A program made the position numbers and the translations under genes. The notes beneath the pieces were generated by a model. That model searched no databases. It was not told the origin of the DNA and saw only the letters and a program-made list of their open reading frames with translations. DNA of 64,000 nucleotides from Oceanobacillus alkalisoli (GTDB lineage: Bacteria; Bacillota; Bacilli; Bacillales; Amphibacillaceae): assembly GCF_021556485.1 (NCBI RefSeq), contig NZ_JAKGBW010000005.1:1-64000 (forward strand), written 5' to 3'. The number at the start of each line of letters is the position of its first letter. Positions within the stretch are counted from its first letter, which is position 1. This document shows positions 27,800 through 36,548 of this stretch, one piece after another.

Positions 27800-28047
27800 T
27801 CACAAAAATAGCTGACATTGATCTTGTTCTCGCTTTGAGCAAATGTTGCCTTCCTTCTTTCGTGCGGGTATCGTCGCTTTATTCAACCGAAGCATGATCT
27901 CAAGGCCCAGCACGGTCTTCCCTGAACCAGGAGGTGCCACTAAATGGAGCTTTCCAGTATGTAAATGTTCATGTACCTCATTCAGCGCCTTTGTTGAAAA
28001 GAACGCCATGGATAGCAGAATTCGATATCATTCCGAAAAGCTTCCAT
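27800..28047 (-). pseudogene. N-terminal remnant of a DEAD/DEAH-type helicase
   Basis: From the ATG at 28047 the first frame gives MEAFRNDIEFCYPWRSFQQR. After a one-base shift (about 27990) the sequence gives LNEVHEHLHTGKLHLVAPPG and SGKTVLGLEIMLRLN, a Walker A region of superfamily 2 helicases. The frame then shifts into unrelated residues and ends. The remaining several hundred residues of such helicases are absent. Confidence 0.75.
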
Positions 28048-28118
28048 ATGGTTATTTTCCTTTTTTGAAAGTGGTTTAAGATTAAACTGTAACGATCTTT
28101 TTTGCATCTGATTCATCG

Positions 28119-28234
28119 AATGAATTTCATAATTACCAAAGTCGGCTTTTCCATCACCATATGTAGTCGGGAACGAATCAACCCAACTACATATGGTGAT
28201 GGTGAAGCATTAAATACGTATTATGAAATTCATT
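28119..28234 (-). repeat. Copy 3 of the 116-bp two-tier palindromic element
   Basis: Inverted orientation like copy 1. Outer arms perfect; inner arms intact but for a C in place of T next to the loop (TAGTCGGGAACG). Lies between the helicase remnant and the Uma2-type gene. Bases 28235-28358 hold nothing else recognisable. Confidence 0.9.
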
Positions 28235-28358
28235 ACATTATGAAGTAATTGAAAAAAAGACCAGGATAGGTCTCTTTTAAGGTACAAATAATATCGTAGT
28301 ATATTGTTTAGCGTCAAAATAGAGTATGTGTGCTTGTGCTCTATTTTAAACGTTTTGC

Positions 28359-28922
28359 TCAAAGTTGGAAAACATCTGATAAATTTAGCTCTAAGGAGGG
28401 TACTGTTTTTGATCTTATACTCTCCTCAACATGTAAAACATCATATCTGATTTCATTGTTTTTGTCTCTGTTGTATACCAATATATGTCTCTGGAGTGGA
28501 TCGATAATCCAGTATTCCTTTACATTGTTTTTCATATAAAGGTTCAGTTTCGTGACAATATCATGGGATATGTTAGATGGGCTCAAAATTTCTATGATGA
28601 AATCAGGCGCTCCTATGTGTTCGTTCTCTGTTAGATTGTCTGGATTGCACGTAACAAATAGATCTGGAACAACTATCTTTTTATCGTCATGATTAACTGC
28701 GTCAAATAGAACATCGGTAGGTGCAGAAAACACTTCACATTTTTTATCTTTGAGTGCGTTGTACAATTCACCTTGTAAAAAAGTTGAAATTCGTTGATGT
28801 TTTATATTCGGCGAAGGAGACATATACACAACGCCATCAACATATTCAAGAACATCATTTGTTTCTTTTCTCATATTTATGAATTCGTTGTAGCTACTGT
28901 GTTTTTCATTTAATAAACCCAA
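28359..28922 (-). CDS. Uma2-family (DUF820) putative endonuclease
   Basis: 187 residues from a TTG at 28922, chosen because AAAGGCGGTG lies 7 bases before it; an in-frame GTG slightly upstream or an ATG at 28985 would add residues unlike the family. The PD-(D/E)XK-type core is visible: VEYVDG-like start (VLEYVDGVVYMSPSPN), VVPDLFVTC, PDFIIEILSPSN and TKLNLYMKNNVKEYWIIDP. Uma2 proteins are abundant in cyanobacteria and scattered in Firmicutes; their biological role is unknown. It is isolated, between a repeat copy and the ugp operon, suggesting acquisition. Confidence 0.75.
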   Translation of the reverse strand: MGLLNEKHSSYNEFINMRKETNDVLEYVDGVVYMSPSPNIKHQRISTFLQGELYNALKDKKCEVFSAPTDVLFDAVNHDDKKIVVPDLFVTCNPDNLTENEHIGAPDFIIEILSPSNISHDIVTKLNLYMKNNVKEYWIIDPLQRHILVYNRDKNNEIRYDVLHVEESIRSKTVPSLELNLSDVFQL

Positions 28923-29099
28923 TATAAACACCGCCTTTATTACATTATACTTGATTGTTCGGGGGAATGAAAGTGGAGGAGACATGGGCTTTATGACTTT
29001 AATATTTAAATTCGGTACCTATATGTTTGTTTTGTTTTCTTATCTATTTTGGCATTTTTTGTGAAAATGGATATTTCCCCCTTTAGTGACATCCCATTA

Positions 29100-29156
29100 T
29101 TAACCCACCATGAATAATATTAACCCCACCTTAATCCCTTGTAACGATTTTGTAAA
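29100..29156 (+). promoter_or_regulatory. PhoP-box-like repeats upstream of ugpC
   Basis: TTAACC at 29100, TTAACC at 29120 and TTAATC at 29131, then TGTAAC at 29140 and TGTAAA at 29151, are spaced by about one or two helical turns. They suggest phosphate-starvation control of the glycerol-3-phosphate importer, as for the phn operon. Confidence 0.5.
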
Positions 29157-29219
29157 TTTAAACTTTTTCCTAAAAAAATATGGTTTAATAAAACTTGTTC
29201 AATAAAAGGAGGGAGACAT

Positions 29220-30335
29220 ATGGGCCAAATTGATTTGGGGGATATTTCAAAGTCATACGATAAGCAGAAAAACGTATTAGACGAAATTAATTTATCCATT
29301 GAAGAAGGGGAGTTTTTTGTACTGGTTGGTCCGTCTGGATCTGGTAAAAGTACGTTACTTCGCATGATTGCGGGCCTTGAGGATATTACATCCGGCACAT
29401 TGAAAATTGGTGACGAGATTGTGAATCACCTGCCACCAAAAGATAGAAATCTGTCGATGGTCTTTCAAAATTATGCGCTATATCCACATTTATCTGTGGA
29501 GCAAAATATTCTTTTCGGTTTAAATGCGAAAAAAGTAGATAAAGAGGAGCAACAAAAGAGACTTATCGAAACTACAGAAATGATGGGGCTAAGTGAGCTG
29601 TTAAAACGGAAGCCAAAGGAGCTTTCAGGAGGACAGAGGCAGCGTGTCGCATTAGCGAGATCGGTCGTGAGTGAGGCGCCACTTTGTTTAATGGATGAGC
29701 CGCTTTCCAATTTAGACGCTAAACTTCGGGGGCAAATGCGAATGGAGATTCGTCGTTTGCAAAAAAGGCTGGGGATGACGATGGTGTATGTGACCCATGA
29801 TCAAGTCGAAGCGATGACAATGGGGGACCGAATTATGGTGTTGAATGATGGGAAGATTCAGCAGGTCGGAAAACCGATTACCTTATATAATGAACCTGCA
29901 AATTTATTTGTAGCTTCTTTTATCGGCTCACCGAAAATGAATATGGGGAAGGCTGTTTTTCATGCTGACCGGAATCAACTTGTGATTGATGATGCACTTC
30001 ATCTAGAGATAGATCCCGTTATCAACAATGTACCACGCTACCCGAACGTAACGATTGGTATACGAGCGGAACATCTTTTTCCAGGGACTGCAGGCAACAC
30101 GACGCACACGATAGAAGTGATAAATGTAGAACAGTTGGGAAATGAAACGTTAGTTGCGTTTGAAGTCGGTGCGGAAGTTTGGACGGCTAAATGGCCGGGA
30201 CAATGGGACGTGCAAGTAGGGGAGAAGGTTCCAGTACATATTGCAATTGAAAATCTATGCTTCTTTGATTCGGATACAGGATTATTGATCAAGCCGGCAA
30301 GAGCGGGCAAACAGCAAGAGGTCGTAACGGCATGA
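29220..30335 (+). CDS. ugpC: Glycerol-3-phosphate-type ABC transporter ATP-binding protein
   Basis: 371 residues. Walker A GPSGSGKST, signature LSGGQRQRV, Walker B LCLMDEPLSNLDA, H-loop VTHDQVEAM, then a C-terminal MOP/TOBE regulatory region (residues about 240-365), as in UgpC/MalK. GGAGGGAGA precedes the ATG. The stop overlaps the ugpA start (ATGA). Similar ATPases serve several sugars; the ugp assignment rests on the neighbouring phosphodiesterase genes. Confidence 0.82.
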   Translation: MGQIDLGDISKSYDKQKNVLDEINLSIEEGEFFVLVGPSGSGKSTLLRMIAGLEDITSGTLKIGDEIVNHLPPKDRNLSMVFQNYALYPHLSVEQNILFGLNAKKVDKEEQQKRLIETTEMMGLSELLKRKPKELSGGQRQRVALARSVVSEAPLCLMDEPLSNLDAKLRGQMRMEIRRLQKRLGMTMVYVTHDQVEAMTMGDRIMVLNDGKIQQVGKPITLYNEPANLFVASFIGSPKMNMGKAVFHADRNQLVIDDALHLEIDPVINNVPRYPNVTIGIRAEHLFPGTAGNTTHTIEVINVEQLGNETLVAFEVGAEVWTAKWPGQWDVQVGEKVPVHIAIENLCFFDSDTGLLIKPARAGKQQEVVTA

Positions 30336-31276
30336 GTATGAATAGTACAGCGATTCAACAAACGCCTAAAAGCCAAATAAATTTTGAACAAGTGAAAAAG
30401 AAGCAGCGGATGAAAAACTTTTCTAAAGGCATGTTGTTCTTACTGCCTTCGATTGTTCTGTTTAGCGTGTTTCTATTCTACCCGCTCGCTCGCACCATTT
30501 ATTTAAGTTTTTTCCTAACGGATGCCGCAGGGGCAACAACTGTTTTTGTTGGTTGGGAAAATTACGTGACGATGTTCACTTCCCCGATTTTCTTGCAGAG
30601 CATGAAGTCAACCTTTTTATTTGTTCTATACACCGTTCCAATTACGATTATTATTAGTTTGTTTTTGGCGGTGATTGCAAATGAGAAATTAAAGGGAATC
30701 GGTTTTTTCCGTACGATTTATTCATCAACCATGGGAATTTCGGTTGCGGCAGCGTCTGTCTTCTGGCTTTATTTATTTCACCCGTCCATGGGTCCGTTAA
30801 ATCTGTTGTTAAACGCCATTGGTGCAGAGGGGATTGGCTGGCTGACAGACCCGTCTTGGGCACTGTTTGCGATAGCCATTACAACGATATGGATGAATAT
30901 CGGTTTTACCTTTCTCATTTTATTAGGCGGGCTGCAATCGATTGACTCTTCTTTATATGAAAGTGCGGATATTGATGGTGCCGGTTATTTTTATAAGTTA
31001 AGAAGAATCACAATCCCGATGCTTTCGCCAACCTTATTCTTTGTGGTGACCGTAACGATTATCAATGCCTTTCAAACCTTTGGGCAGATTGATATTTTAA
31101 CACAAGGCGGTCCGGTGAATTCAACGAACCTTGTCGTCTATTCCATATACCGGGAAGCGTTTGTAAACTATAAGTTCGGATCGGCAAGTGCTCAGGCGGT
31201 ATTATTGTTCATCATTATATTACTCATGACTTTCCTGCAATTCAAGTTTGGTGAAAGGAAGGTTCATTACCAATGA
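30332..31276 (+). CDS. ugpA: Glycerol-3-phosphate-type ABC transporter permease A
   Basis: 314 residues with six hydrophobic segments and the EAA motif (LYESADIDGAGYFYKLRRIT). Polar 35-residue N-terminal extension before the first helix. Overlaps ugpC and ugpE by four bases each (ATGA), so the four genes are tightly coupled. Confidence 0.82.
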   Translation: MSMNSTAIQQTPKSQINFEQVKKKQRMKNFSKGMLFLLPSIVLFSVFLFYPLARTIYLSFFLTDAAGATTVFVGWENYVTMFTSPIFLQSMKSTFLFVLYTVPITIIISLFLAVIANEKLKGIGFFRTIYSSTMGISVAAASVFWLYLFHPSMGPLNLLLNAIGAEGIGWLTDPSWALFAIAITTIWMNIGFTFLILLGGLQSIDSSLYESADIDGAGYFYKLRRITIPMLSPTLFFVVTVTIINAFQTFGQIDILTQGGPVNSTNLVVYSIYREAFVNYKFGSASAQAVLLFIIILLMTFLQFKFGERKVHYQ

Positions 31277-32088
31277 CAATTCCAACAGGTCGAAAAGTTA
31301 TATTTTATATCTTACTGATTATTTCAGGATTTCTCGTCTTTGCGCCAACATTAATGGCGTTTGCCATGAGCTTTATGTCGAACAAAGACATTATGACGGG
31401 AAGCCTGCCTACATCGTTATCCTTTGATAATTATGTCAGGGCGTTCGGGCAGTTCCCATTACTTAAATATCTGTTGAATAGCTTAATCATTTCCTTAGTG
31501 ATTATGCTTGGACAATTAATTTTATCAAGTTTAGCCGCTTATGCCTTTGTCTTTTTAGAGTTCAAAGGGAGAGATCTCTTATTCTTTGTTTTCATTGCGA
31601 CGATGATGGTTCCTTTTGAAGCATCGATTATTCCGAACTTCCATATCATCCGTGATTTAGGGTGGATTGATACCTATCCGGGACTGACCGTTCCATTCTT
31701 TGCGATGGCGTTTGGGACATTTTTACTCCGGCAGAACTTTAAACAAATACCGAAAGAATTAAGAGAAGCGAGTCAGATTGCTGGGATGGGGGATTTTAAA
31801 TTCTATCTAACAGTCGTTTTACCTGTTGCGAGAACTAGTTTGCTAACTTTAGGTGTGTACGGGTTTTTAACCTCGTGGAATATGTATTTATGGCCACTCC
31901 TCACAACGACGAACGACAATGTTCGTACCGTACAAATCGGCTTAAAGCAATTACAAACACAGGAGCAATTAAATGACTGGGGTGTCATCATGGCAGGTGC
32001 TGTTATTGTCGTGATTCCTACTTTAATTCTTTTATTCCTCGGTCAAAGCAAGCTGCAAAAAGGATTAACGGAAGGTGCTTTGAAATAA
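31273..32088 (+). CDS. ugpE: Glycerol-3-phosphate-type ABC transporter permease E
   Basis: 271 residues, six membrane segments, EAA motif LREASQIAGMGDFKFYLTVV, conserved SLAAYAF and end region of the CUT1 permease MalG/UgpE group. Starts in the ATGA overlap with ugpA and is followed by the binding-protein gene after 65 bases. Confidence 0.82.
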   Translation: MTIPTGRKVIFYILLIISGFLVFAPTLMAFAMSFMSNKDIMTGSLPTSLSFDNYVRAFGQFPLLKYLLNSLIISLVIMLGQLILSSLAAYAFVFLEFKGRDLLFFVFIATMMVPFEASIIPNFHIIRDLGWIDTYPGLTVPFFAMAFGTFLLRQNFKQIPKELREASQIAGMGDFKFYLTVVLPVARTSLLTLGVYGFLTSWNMYLWPLLTTTNDNVRTVQIGLKQLQTQEQLNDWGVIMAGAVIVVIPTLILLFLGQSKLQKGLTEGALK

Positions 32089-32153
32089 GTTGGAGCTGCT
32101 CAAAATGAGCGGATGAACGAAAATTTTTATAAAAAAAGGAGTGTAATGAAAGA

Positions 32154-33524
32154 ATGAAGAAGATACTTGCGATACTTATGTTAGGGTTCGTATTATTCCT
32201 TGCAGCATGTGGTTCAGATGGAAACGCGGACGAGGCAGCTGATAGTGCTACTGCTGGCGCGGAAGGTACAAGTGAGGGATCTGGAGATAACGAAAAACAA
32301 GTCGTTACATTCTGGCACTCGATGGGTGGGGCTGGTCAGGAAGCATTAAATGCGATTGTTGACAGCTATAATAGTTCCCAGGATGAAGTTCAAGTGAATG
32401 CAGAATACCAAGGTTCATATGATGAAGCATTGACGAAATTTAATAGTGTTGCCGGTACAGACAGTGCACCAACTATTATCCAAACGTTCGAAATTGGCAC
32501 GATGTCGATGATTAATAGTGGCAGCATTTTACCAATTCAAGAATTGGTTGATGCAGATGGTTATGATATGAGCGGTTTAGAGGAAAATATTATTAACTAT
32601 TATTCCTTAGATGGAACGTTCTACTCGATGCCATTCAACTCTTCCACACCGGTTATGTATTATAATAAGGATGCTTTTGAAGCAGCGGGGCTAGACCCGG
32701 AAGCTCCACCAGAAACATTTGAGGAAGTAGAAGAAGCAAGTAAGGCAATTGTGGAAGCTAATCTAGACATGAAAGGATTTGCACTGCAGGCTTATGGCTG
32801 GTTATATGAACAACTGCTGGCCAACCAGGGCGCCTTATTATTAAACAATGATAACGGAAGAACGGATACACCAACTGAAATTGGCTGGACAGAAGAAGAA
32901 GGGAAATCAATCTTTGAATGGGTAGAGCGTATGGTTAATGATGAAACATTCGCTAACTATGGAACGAATGGTGACAACATGGTTTCCGGTTTCTTAGCAG
33001 GGGATGTCTCGATGTTCTTACAATCTTCAGCTAGTTCAAGAGATGTGATTGATAACGCACCATTTGAAGTAGGTATCGCATTTTTGCCACACCCGGAGGA
33101 AAAAGAACGCGCAGGTGTTGTCATCGGCGGGGCAAGTCTTTGGATGATTGACGGGAAGCCGGAAGCAGAAACAAATGCTGCTTGGGACTTCATGAAGTAT
33201 TTACAAACACCGGAAATTCAAGCAGAGTGGCATGTGGGAACAGGTTATTTTGCAATCAATCCGGCTGCATATGATGAGCAAGTTGCCGTTGATGCACACG
33301 AAGAAATGCCACAATTAAACGTGACGGTTGAGCAATTACAAGCAACAACGTCATCGTTCGCAACCCAAGGCGCATTAATGGATATGATTCCAGAAGGCCG
33401 TAAAATTATGGAAACAGCACTTGAAACGGTTTATAACGGTGGCGAGGTAGACGACGCGTATAACACAGCAGTCGATCAATTTAATACAGCAATCGAACAA
33501 GCAAACGCAGCACGAGGAGAATAA
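32154..33524 (+). CDS. ugpB: Glycerol-3-phosphate-type ABC transporter binding lipoprotein
   Basis: 456 residues. Lipoprotein signal with lipobox LAAC, then a long family-1 extracellular binding fold: VTFWHSMGGAGQEALNAIV, SYDEALTKFN, YYNKDAFEAAGLDP and GGASLWMID, typical of UgpB. It would bind glycerol-3-phosphate or glycerophosphodiesters outside the cell. AAAGGAGTG precedes the ATG. The gene comes last in ugpCAEB and is followed by a hairpin then ugpQ. Confidence 0.83.
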   Translation: MKKILAILMLGFVLFLAACGSDGNADEAADSATAGAEGTSEGSGDNEKQVVTFWHSMGGAGQEALNAIVDSYNSSQDEVQVNAEYQGSYDEALTKFNSVAGTDSAPTIIQTFEIGTMSMINSGSILPIQELVDADGYDMSGLEENIINYYSLDGTFYSMPFNSSTPVMYYNKDAFEAAGLDPEAPPETFEEVEEASKAIVEANLDMKGFALQAYGWLYEQLLANQGALLLNNDNGRTDTPTEIGWTEEEGKSIFEWVERMVNDETFANYGTNGDNMVSGFLAGDVSMFLQSSASSRDVIDNAPFEVGIAFLPHPEEKERAGVVIGGASLWMIDGKPEAETNAAWDFMKYLQTPEIQAEWHVGTGYFAINPAAYDEQVAVDAHEEMPQLNVTVEQLQATTSSFATQGALMDMIPEGRKIMETALETVYNGGEVDDAYNTAVDQFNTAIEQANAARGE

Positions 33525-33543
33525 TTTTTAATAAAAGAATGAG

Positions 33544-33580
33544 AGGGAATAAAGTATGATCAGATGCTTTATTCCCTTTC
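33544..33580 (+). terminator. Hairpin between ugpB and ugpQ
   Basis: AGGGAATAAAG (33544-33554) pairs with CTTTATTCCCT (33567-33577), followed by TTCT. Likely a partial terminator or message-stabilising hairpin behind the binding-protein gene. Confidence 0.7.
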
Positions 33581-33608
33581 TGATTATCCATGAAAGGGAA
33601 GTGTTACG

Positions 33609-34370
33609 ATGACAGAGACGAAGATTTATGGGCATCGCGGGTGTATGGGAACGTTCCCGGAAAATACGTTACTCGGATTTCTTCAAGCGATCCGCCAAGG
33701 CGCAGATGGGATTGAACTGGATGTACAACTTACAAAAGATGGGGAGGTTGTCGTTATCCATGATGAGACGTTAGAGCGAACGACAGATGGAACCGGATTT
33801 GTAAAAGACCTGACCTTACAAGAAATCAAACAATATAGTGCAGGTGTAAAGTATGCTCATCTTAAGAATTATGATCGAGTGATTTGGTCTGCAGAACGTG
33901 TGCCAACCCTTCAGGAAGTGCTGGAGCTGTTAGCACCGTATAAAATCGAATTAAATATTGAATTAAAGACCAGTCTCTTTCAATACGAGGGCATCGAAGA
34001 GAAAGTATTAGCCCTCGTAAAGGAATATGGGAATGGTCGCAAAGTCATTTATTCCTCTTTTCATTTACCTAGCCTCTTGCGGATGAAACAGTTGGACCCG
34101 GATGCAGAAATTGCTTGGTTACTGGATCAAAGGATAGCGCATCCCGAGGATTATTTACATAGTTTGGAGCTTGAGGCATTACATGTATCCAAACGGATTG
34201 CATTTTCCGATACCTTTTATGGGAGAGATATAGTAAAGAAATTGCGGATTTGGACGGTTAACGAGCAGGATGAAATAAAACAATTACTCGATTTGGGTGT
34301 GGAAGCGATTATTACGGATTTCCCTGAAGAAGCCCTAAACGATCGAAATAAAAGGAAATCCCTTGCTTAA
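33609..34370 (+). CDS. ugpQ: Glycerophosphodiester phosphodiesterase
   Basis: 253 residues, no signal peptide, cytoplasmic. GDPD-family motifs: GHRGCMGTFPENT, GIELDVQLTKDGEVVVIHDE with TLERTTDGTG and the C-terminal IWTVNEQDEI. It splits imported glycerophosphodiesters into glycerol-3-phosphate and an alcohol. GAAAGGGAAG precedes the ATG. Its position after ugpCAEB supports the transporter assignment. Confidence 0.88.
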   Translation: MTETKIYGHRGCMGTFPENTLLGFLQAIRQGADGIELDVQLTKDGEVVVIHDETLERTTDGTGFVKDLTLQEIKQYSAGVKYAHLKNYDRVIWSAERVPTLQEVLELLAPYKIELNIELKTSLFQYEGIEEKVLALVKEYGNGRKVIYSSFHLPSLLRMKQLDPDAEIAWLLDQRIAHPEDYLHSLELEALHVSKRIAFSDTFYGRDIVKKLRIWTVNEQDEIKQLLDLGVEAIITDFPEEALNDRNKRKSLA

Positions 34371-35206
34371 AAAGGTAATCGGTATCTTATGTGTAAGTTG
34401 TATTGTTTTCGCTGGTGCTTATCTCGTTATGGAACGGGAAGTGGAGCCCGAACCAGCCATCGTTGATTCCCCAAAAGTTATTGCACATCGCGGGGCGAAT
34501 GATCGCTTTAATGAAAGTACGATTACGGCGTATAAAATAGCTGCTGAAGACGGTGTTGATGCCCTGGAGATTGATTTACGAATGACGGCAGATGGTGCAC
34601 TCATTGCTATGCATGACGAAACGATCGACCGGACAACGAATGGAACGGGGAATGCAACGGACTATTCATTGCAGGAAATAAAGGAACTTGAAACGTCGGA
34701 AGTGTTTGGAGAGCAGCGAACAATGGAAGAAATCCCTACATTAAGAGAGATTCTCGAAACGTTTCGGGACACGGAGCACTATTATATTGAAACGAGATTG
34801 GTTCATGGGGAACTTGTCATGGAAGAACCGTTAATCGAGCTGTTACTCGAATATGACTTACTCTCCCAAGATCTCGTCACAATCCAGTCTTTCTCAGAGG
34901 AAAGTTTAGAAAAAATCCAAACGTTAGCACCAGAAATTCCGCTCACCCTTCTGTTTGGCAAAGAAAAATTCAATTTAAAGAAAAGCAAAGACGTCTGATT
35001 ATCCGATTATTGGCATAGAAGCAACGGACGTTACAATGAAAAGTGTTAATGAATTACACCGGCAAGGAAAAGAAGTGCATGTGTTTTTCAATGATGAGGT
35101 GACAACGAGGAAAGAGCAGGAGCGGGTGTATGAGCTGAATGTAGATGGTTATTTTACTGATGATATTCGGTTTACGCAAGAGTTACTCAAGAAAGATAAG
35201 GATTGA
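34363..35206 (+). pseudogene. Second glycerophosphodiester phosphodiesterase, frameshifted
   Basis: Starts at a TTG overlapping the end of ugpQ and encodes a membrane-anchored or secreted GDPD: hydrophobic N-terminus (IGILCVSCIVFAGAYLV), then VIAHRGANDRFNESTITAYK, ALEIDLRMTADGALIAMHDE and TTNGTG. At about 34980 an extra base shifts the frame; the C-terminal part (KTSDYPIIGIEATDVTMKSV to the stop at 35206) continues in another frame. The lost part holds the last strands of the barrel. A single-base indel in an A-rich run could also be an assembly error. Confidence 0.82.
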
Positions 35207-35321
35207 TGAAGAAGAGGTTAGGACATAACCTTTAGGTGTAGTGTAAAGCCCTATGTCTATTATTATAGATTTATAGTAAACTAAGACTATCGTTATTTAA
35301 AGTAGTTTTAGGAGGCTTCCA

Positions 35322-35714
35322 GTGAAAGAAATAGTTATTATATTGGCGGAAATTGTGAATGATATCCATGATATATTGACCGATATGTTCGGTTTACATA
35401 TGACAGATAAGCAGCTTCATTTCTGGATCATCGGTATTATTGGAATGGTAACGTTCTTCATGGTGTATTTTTTCTTTAAAATCATTGAAAAAATGAAGTG
35501 GAGTACGATGATTCTTTCCTTTGTTTATACATTTACCGTTATGGTTGTCCTCGTCTTTGCAATCGAGCTGCAGCAAGCAATCACGAACAGAGGAAATATG
35601 GAGTTTGCGGATGCAGTAGCGGGGTTATGGGGATTTATGGTGATGTTTATGATTTATGCGGTGGTGGCAATACTCATTTATTTCCTATTTAAGACATTTA
35701 AAAAGAAAAAGTGA
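35322..35714 (+). CDS. Small membrane protein of unknown function
   Basis: 130 residues with three membrane segments (about 33-55, 62-82, 96-124). GTG start with AGGAGGCTTCC before it. A Glu-Leu-Gln-Gln...Arg...Asp pattern (IELQQAITNRGNMEFADAVA) recalls the conserved EIxQ..R..D loop of VanZ-like and related proteins, a weak resemblance. Not clearly related to the ugp genes. Confidence 0.55.
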   Translation: MKEIVIILAEIVNDIHDILTDMFGLHMTDKQLHFWIIGIIGMVTFFMVYFFFKIIEKMKWSTMILSFVYTFTVMVVLVFAIELQQAITNRGNMEFADAVAGLWGFMVMFMIYAVVAILIYFLFKTFKKKK

Positions 35715-35752
35715 AAATGGCGTTTTCATAATTAATGTCAGAAATTACAAAG

Positions 35753-35788
35753 CTCGCTATTGAACTTATATACAATAGCGAGTTTTTT
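35753..35788 (+). terminator. Terminator after the small membrane protein
   Basis: CTCGCTATTG (35753-35762) pairs with CAATAGCGAG (35773-35782), then six T. Confidence 0.88.
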
Positions 35789-35817
35789 GTGGTAAGCTGA
35801 TTGAATCAAAACAGTTT

Positions 35818-35933
35818 AATGAATTTCATAATACGTATTTAATGCTTCACCATCACCATAAGTAGTTGAGTTGGTTCGTTCCCAACTACATATGGTGATG
35901 GAATAGCCGACTTTGGTAATTATGAAATTCATT
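35818..35933 (+). repeat. Copy 4 of the 116-bp two-tier palindromic element
   Basis: Same orientation as copy 2. One base of the left inner arm is changed (CCATAAGTAGTTG). Outer arms perfect. Confidence 0.9.
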
Positions 35934-36076
35934 CAGTTCGAAACATAATAAAACTATACAGACTCCTTTTTTTGTCGGGACACTATGCTTACTCCTCTTA
36001 TTTTGTTGAATGATATGCTTATAATAGAAACATACGTTTGGTGTAATGAATGAGCAGCTGAATATTGTGAGGGGGG

Positions 36077-36274
36077 GTGGTTGTCATTCTTCTTTTCTTG
36101 TCTAAATGGACAAGGAAGGAGGTGATAATCACGGAAACATTTCTTGAGTTTTTTAAAGAGGTACTAAAAGGAGTTGTTCGTGCAATGAGTGCGCACATCT
36201 TCAAAAAAACCTTTCTAAAACAAAAGAAAACCACCCCAAGCCGTCAGAAGCAAAAGGGTGGTTCTCAAAAGTAA
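36077..36274 (+). CDS. Small basic ORF with a perfect Shine-Dalgarno before an ACG codon
   Basis: The frame 36077-36274 (GTG start) reads MVVILLFLSKWTRKEVIITE and then TFLEFFKEVLKGVVRAMSAH, ending in a basic TTPSRQKQKGGSQK. Inside it, AAGGAGGTGAT (36116-36126), a full match to the 16S rRNA 3' end, lies 8 bases before ACG at 36131, where ATG would be expected. The 47-residue peptide from there (TETFLEFFKEVLKG...) is an amphipathic/hydrophobic helix plus a Lys-rich tail. Its C-terminal codons overlap a hairpin (ACCACCC/GGGTGGT). It may be a short membrane-active peptide or a dead gene with a mutated start. No function is known to me. Confidence 0.4.
   Translation: MVVILLFLSKWTRKEVIITETFLEFFKEVLKGVVRAMSAHIFKKTFLKQKKTTPSRQKQKGGSQK
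36222..36270 (+). terminator. Hairpin at the end of the small basic ORF
   Basis: AACCACCC and GGGTGGTT form a stem around a loop that covers the last codons; it may end the transcript of the small ORF. No strong T-run follows. Confidence 0.5.
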
Positions 36275-36494
36275 CCAATTTGACAACCGTCACCCTGTCG
36301 GTAGAGGCTGCATGGAGAAGTGTTAGCGCACTTCTCCGTTTATCTATATCCATTGTACATGAAAATATGCAATGTTTCCAGTTATTATCATTGTGATCTG
36401 GCCAATTACGAATGACTTATCCCAATGTATATCGACCACGATTATTAAGACAATCGGACAACAAGCCTGTCTCTCCGACTTAAAAAAATAAAAA

Positions 36495-36528
36495 CAGCTC
36501 CGTTCATTATGAATAATGAACGGGGCTG
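36495..36528 (-). terminator. Terminator of gbsB
   Basis: On the minus strand AGCCCCGTTCATT pairs with AATGAACGGAGCT and is followed by a T-rich run. It lies just behind the gbsB stop. Bases 36275-36494 show no gene. Confidence 0.8.
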
Positions 36529-36548
36529 AATGAACGCTTGATTAATAA

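Noticed and set aside
31000-31100. tRNA or rRNA genes anywhere in the window
   Set aside because: No cloverleaf with CCA-ready acceptor or rRNA-like conserved stretch was recognised on either strand.
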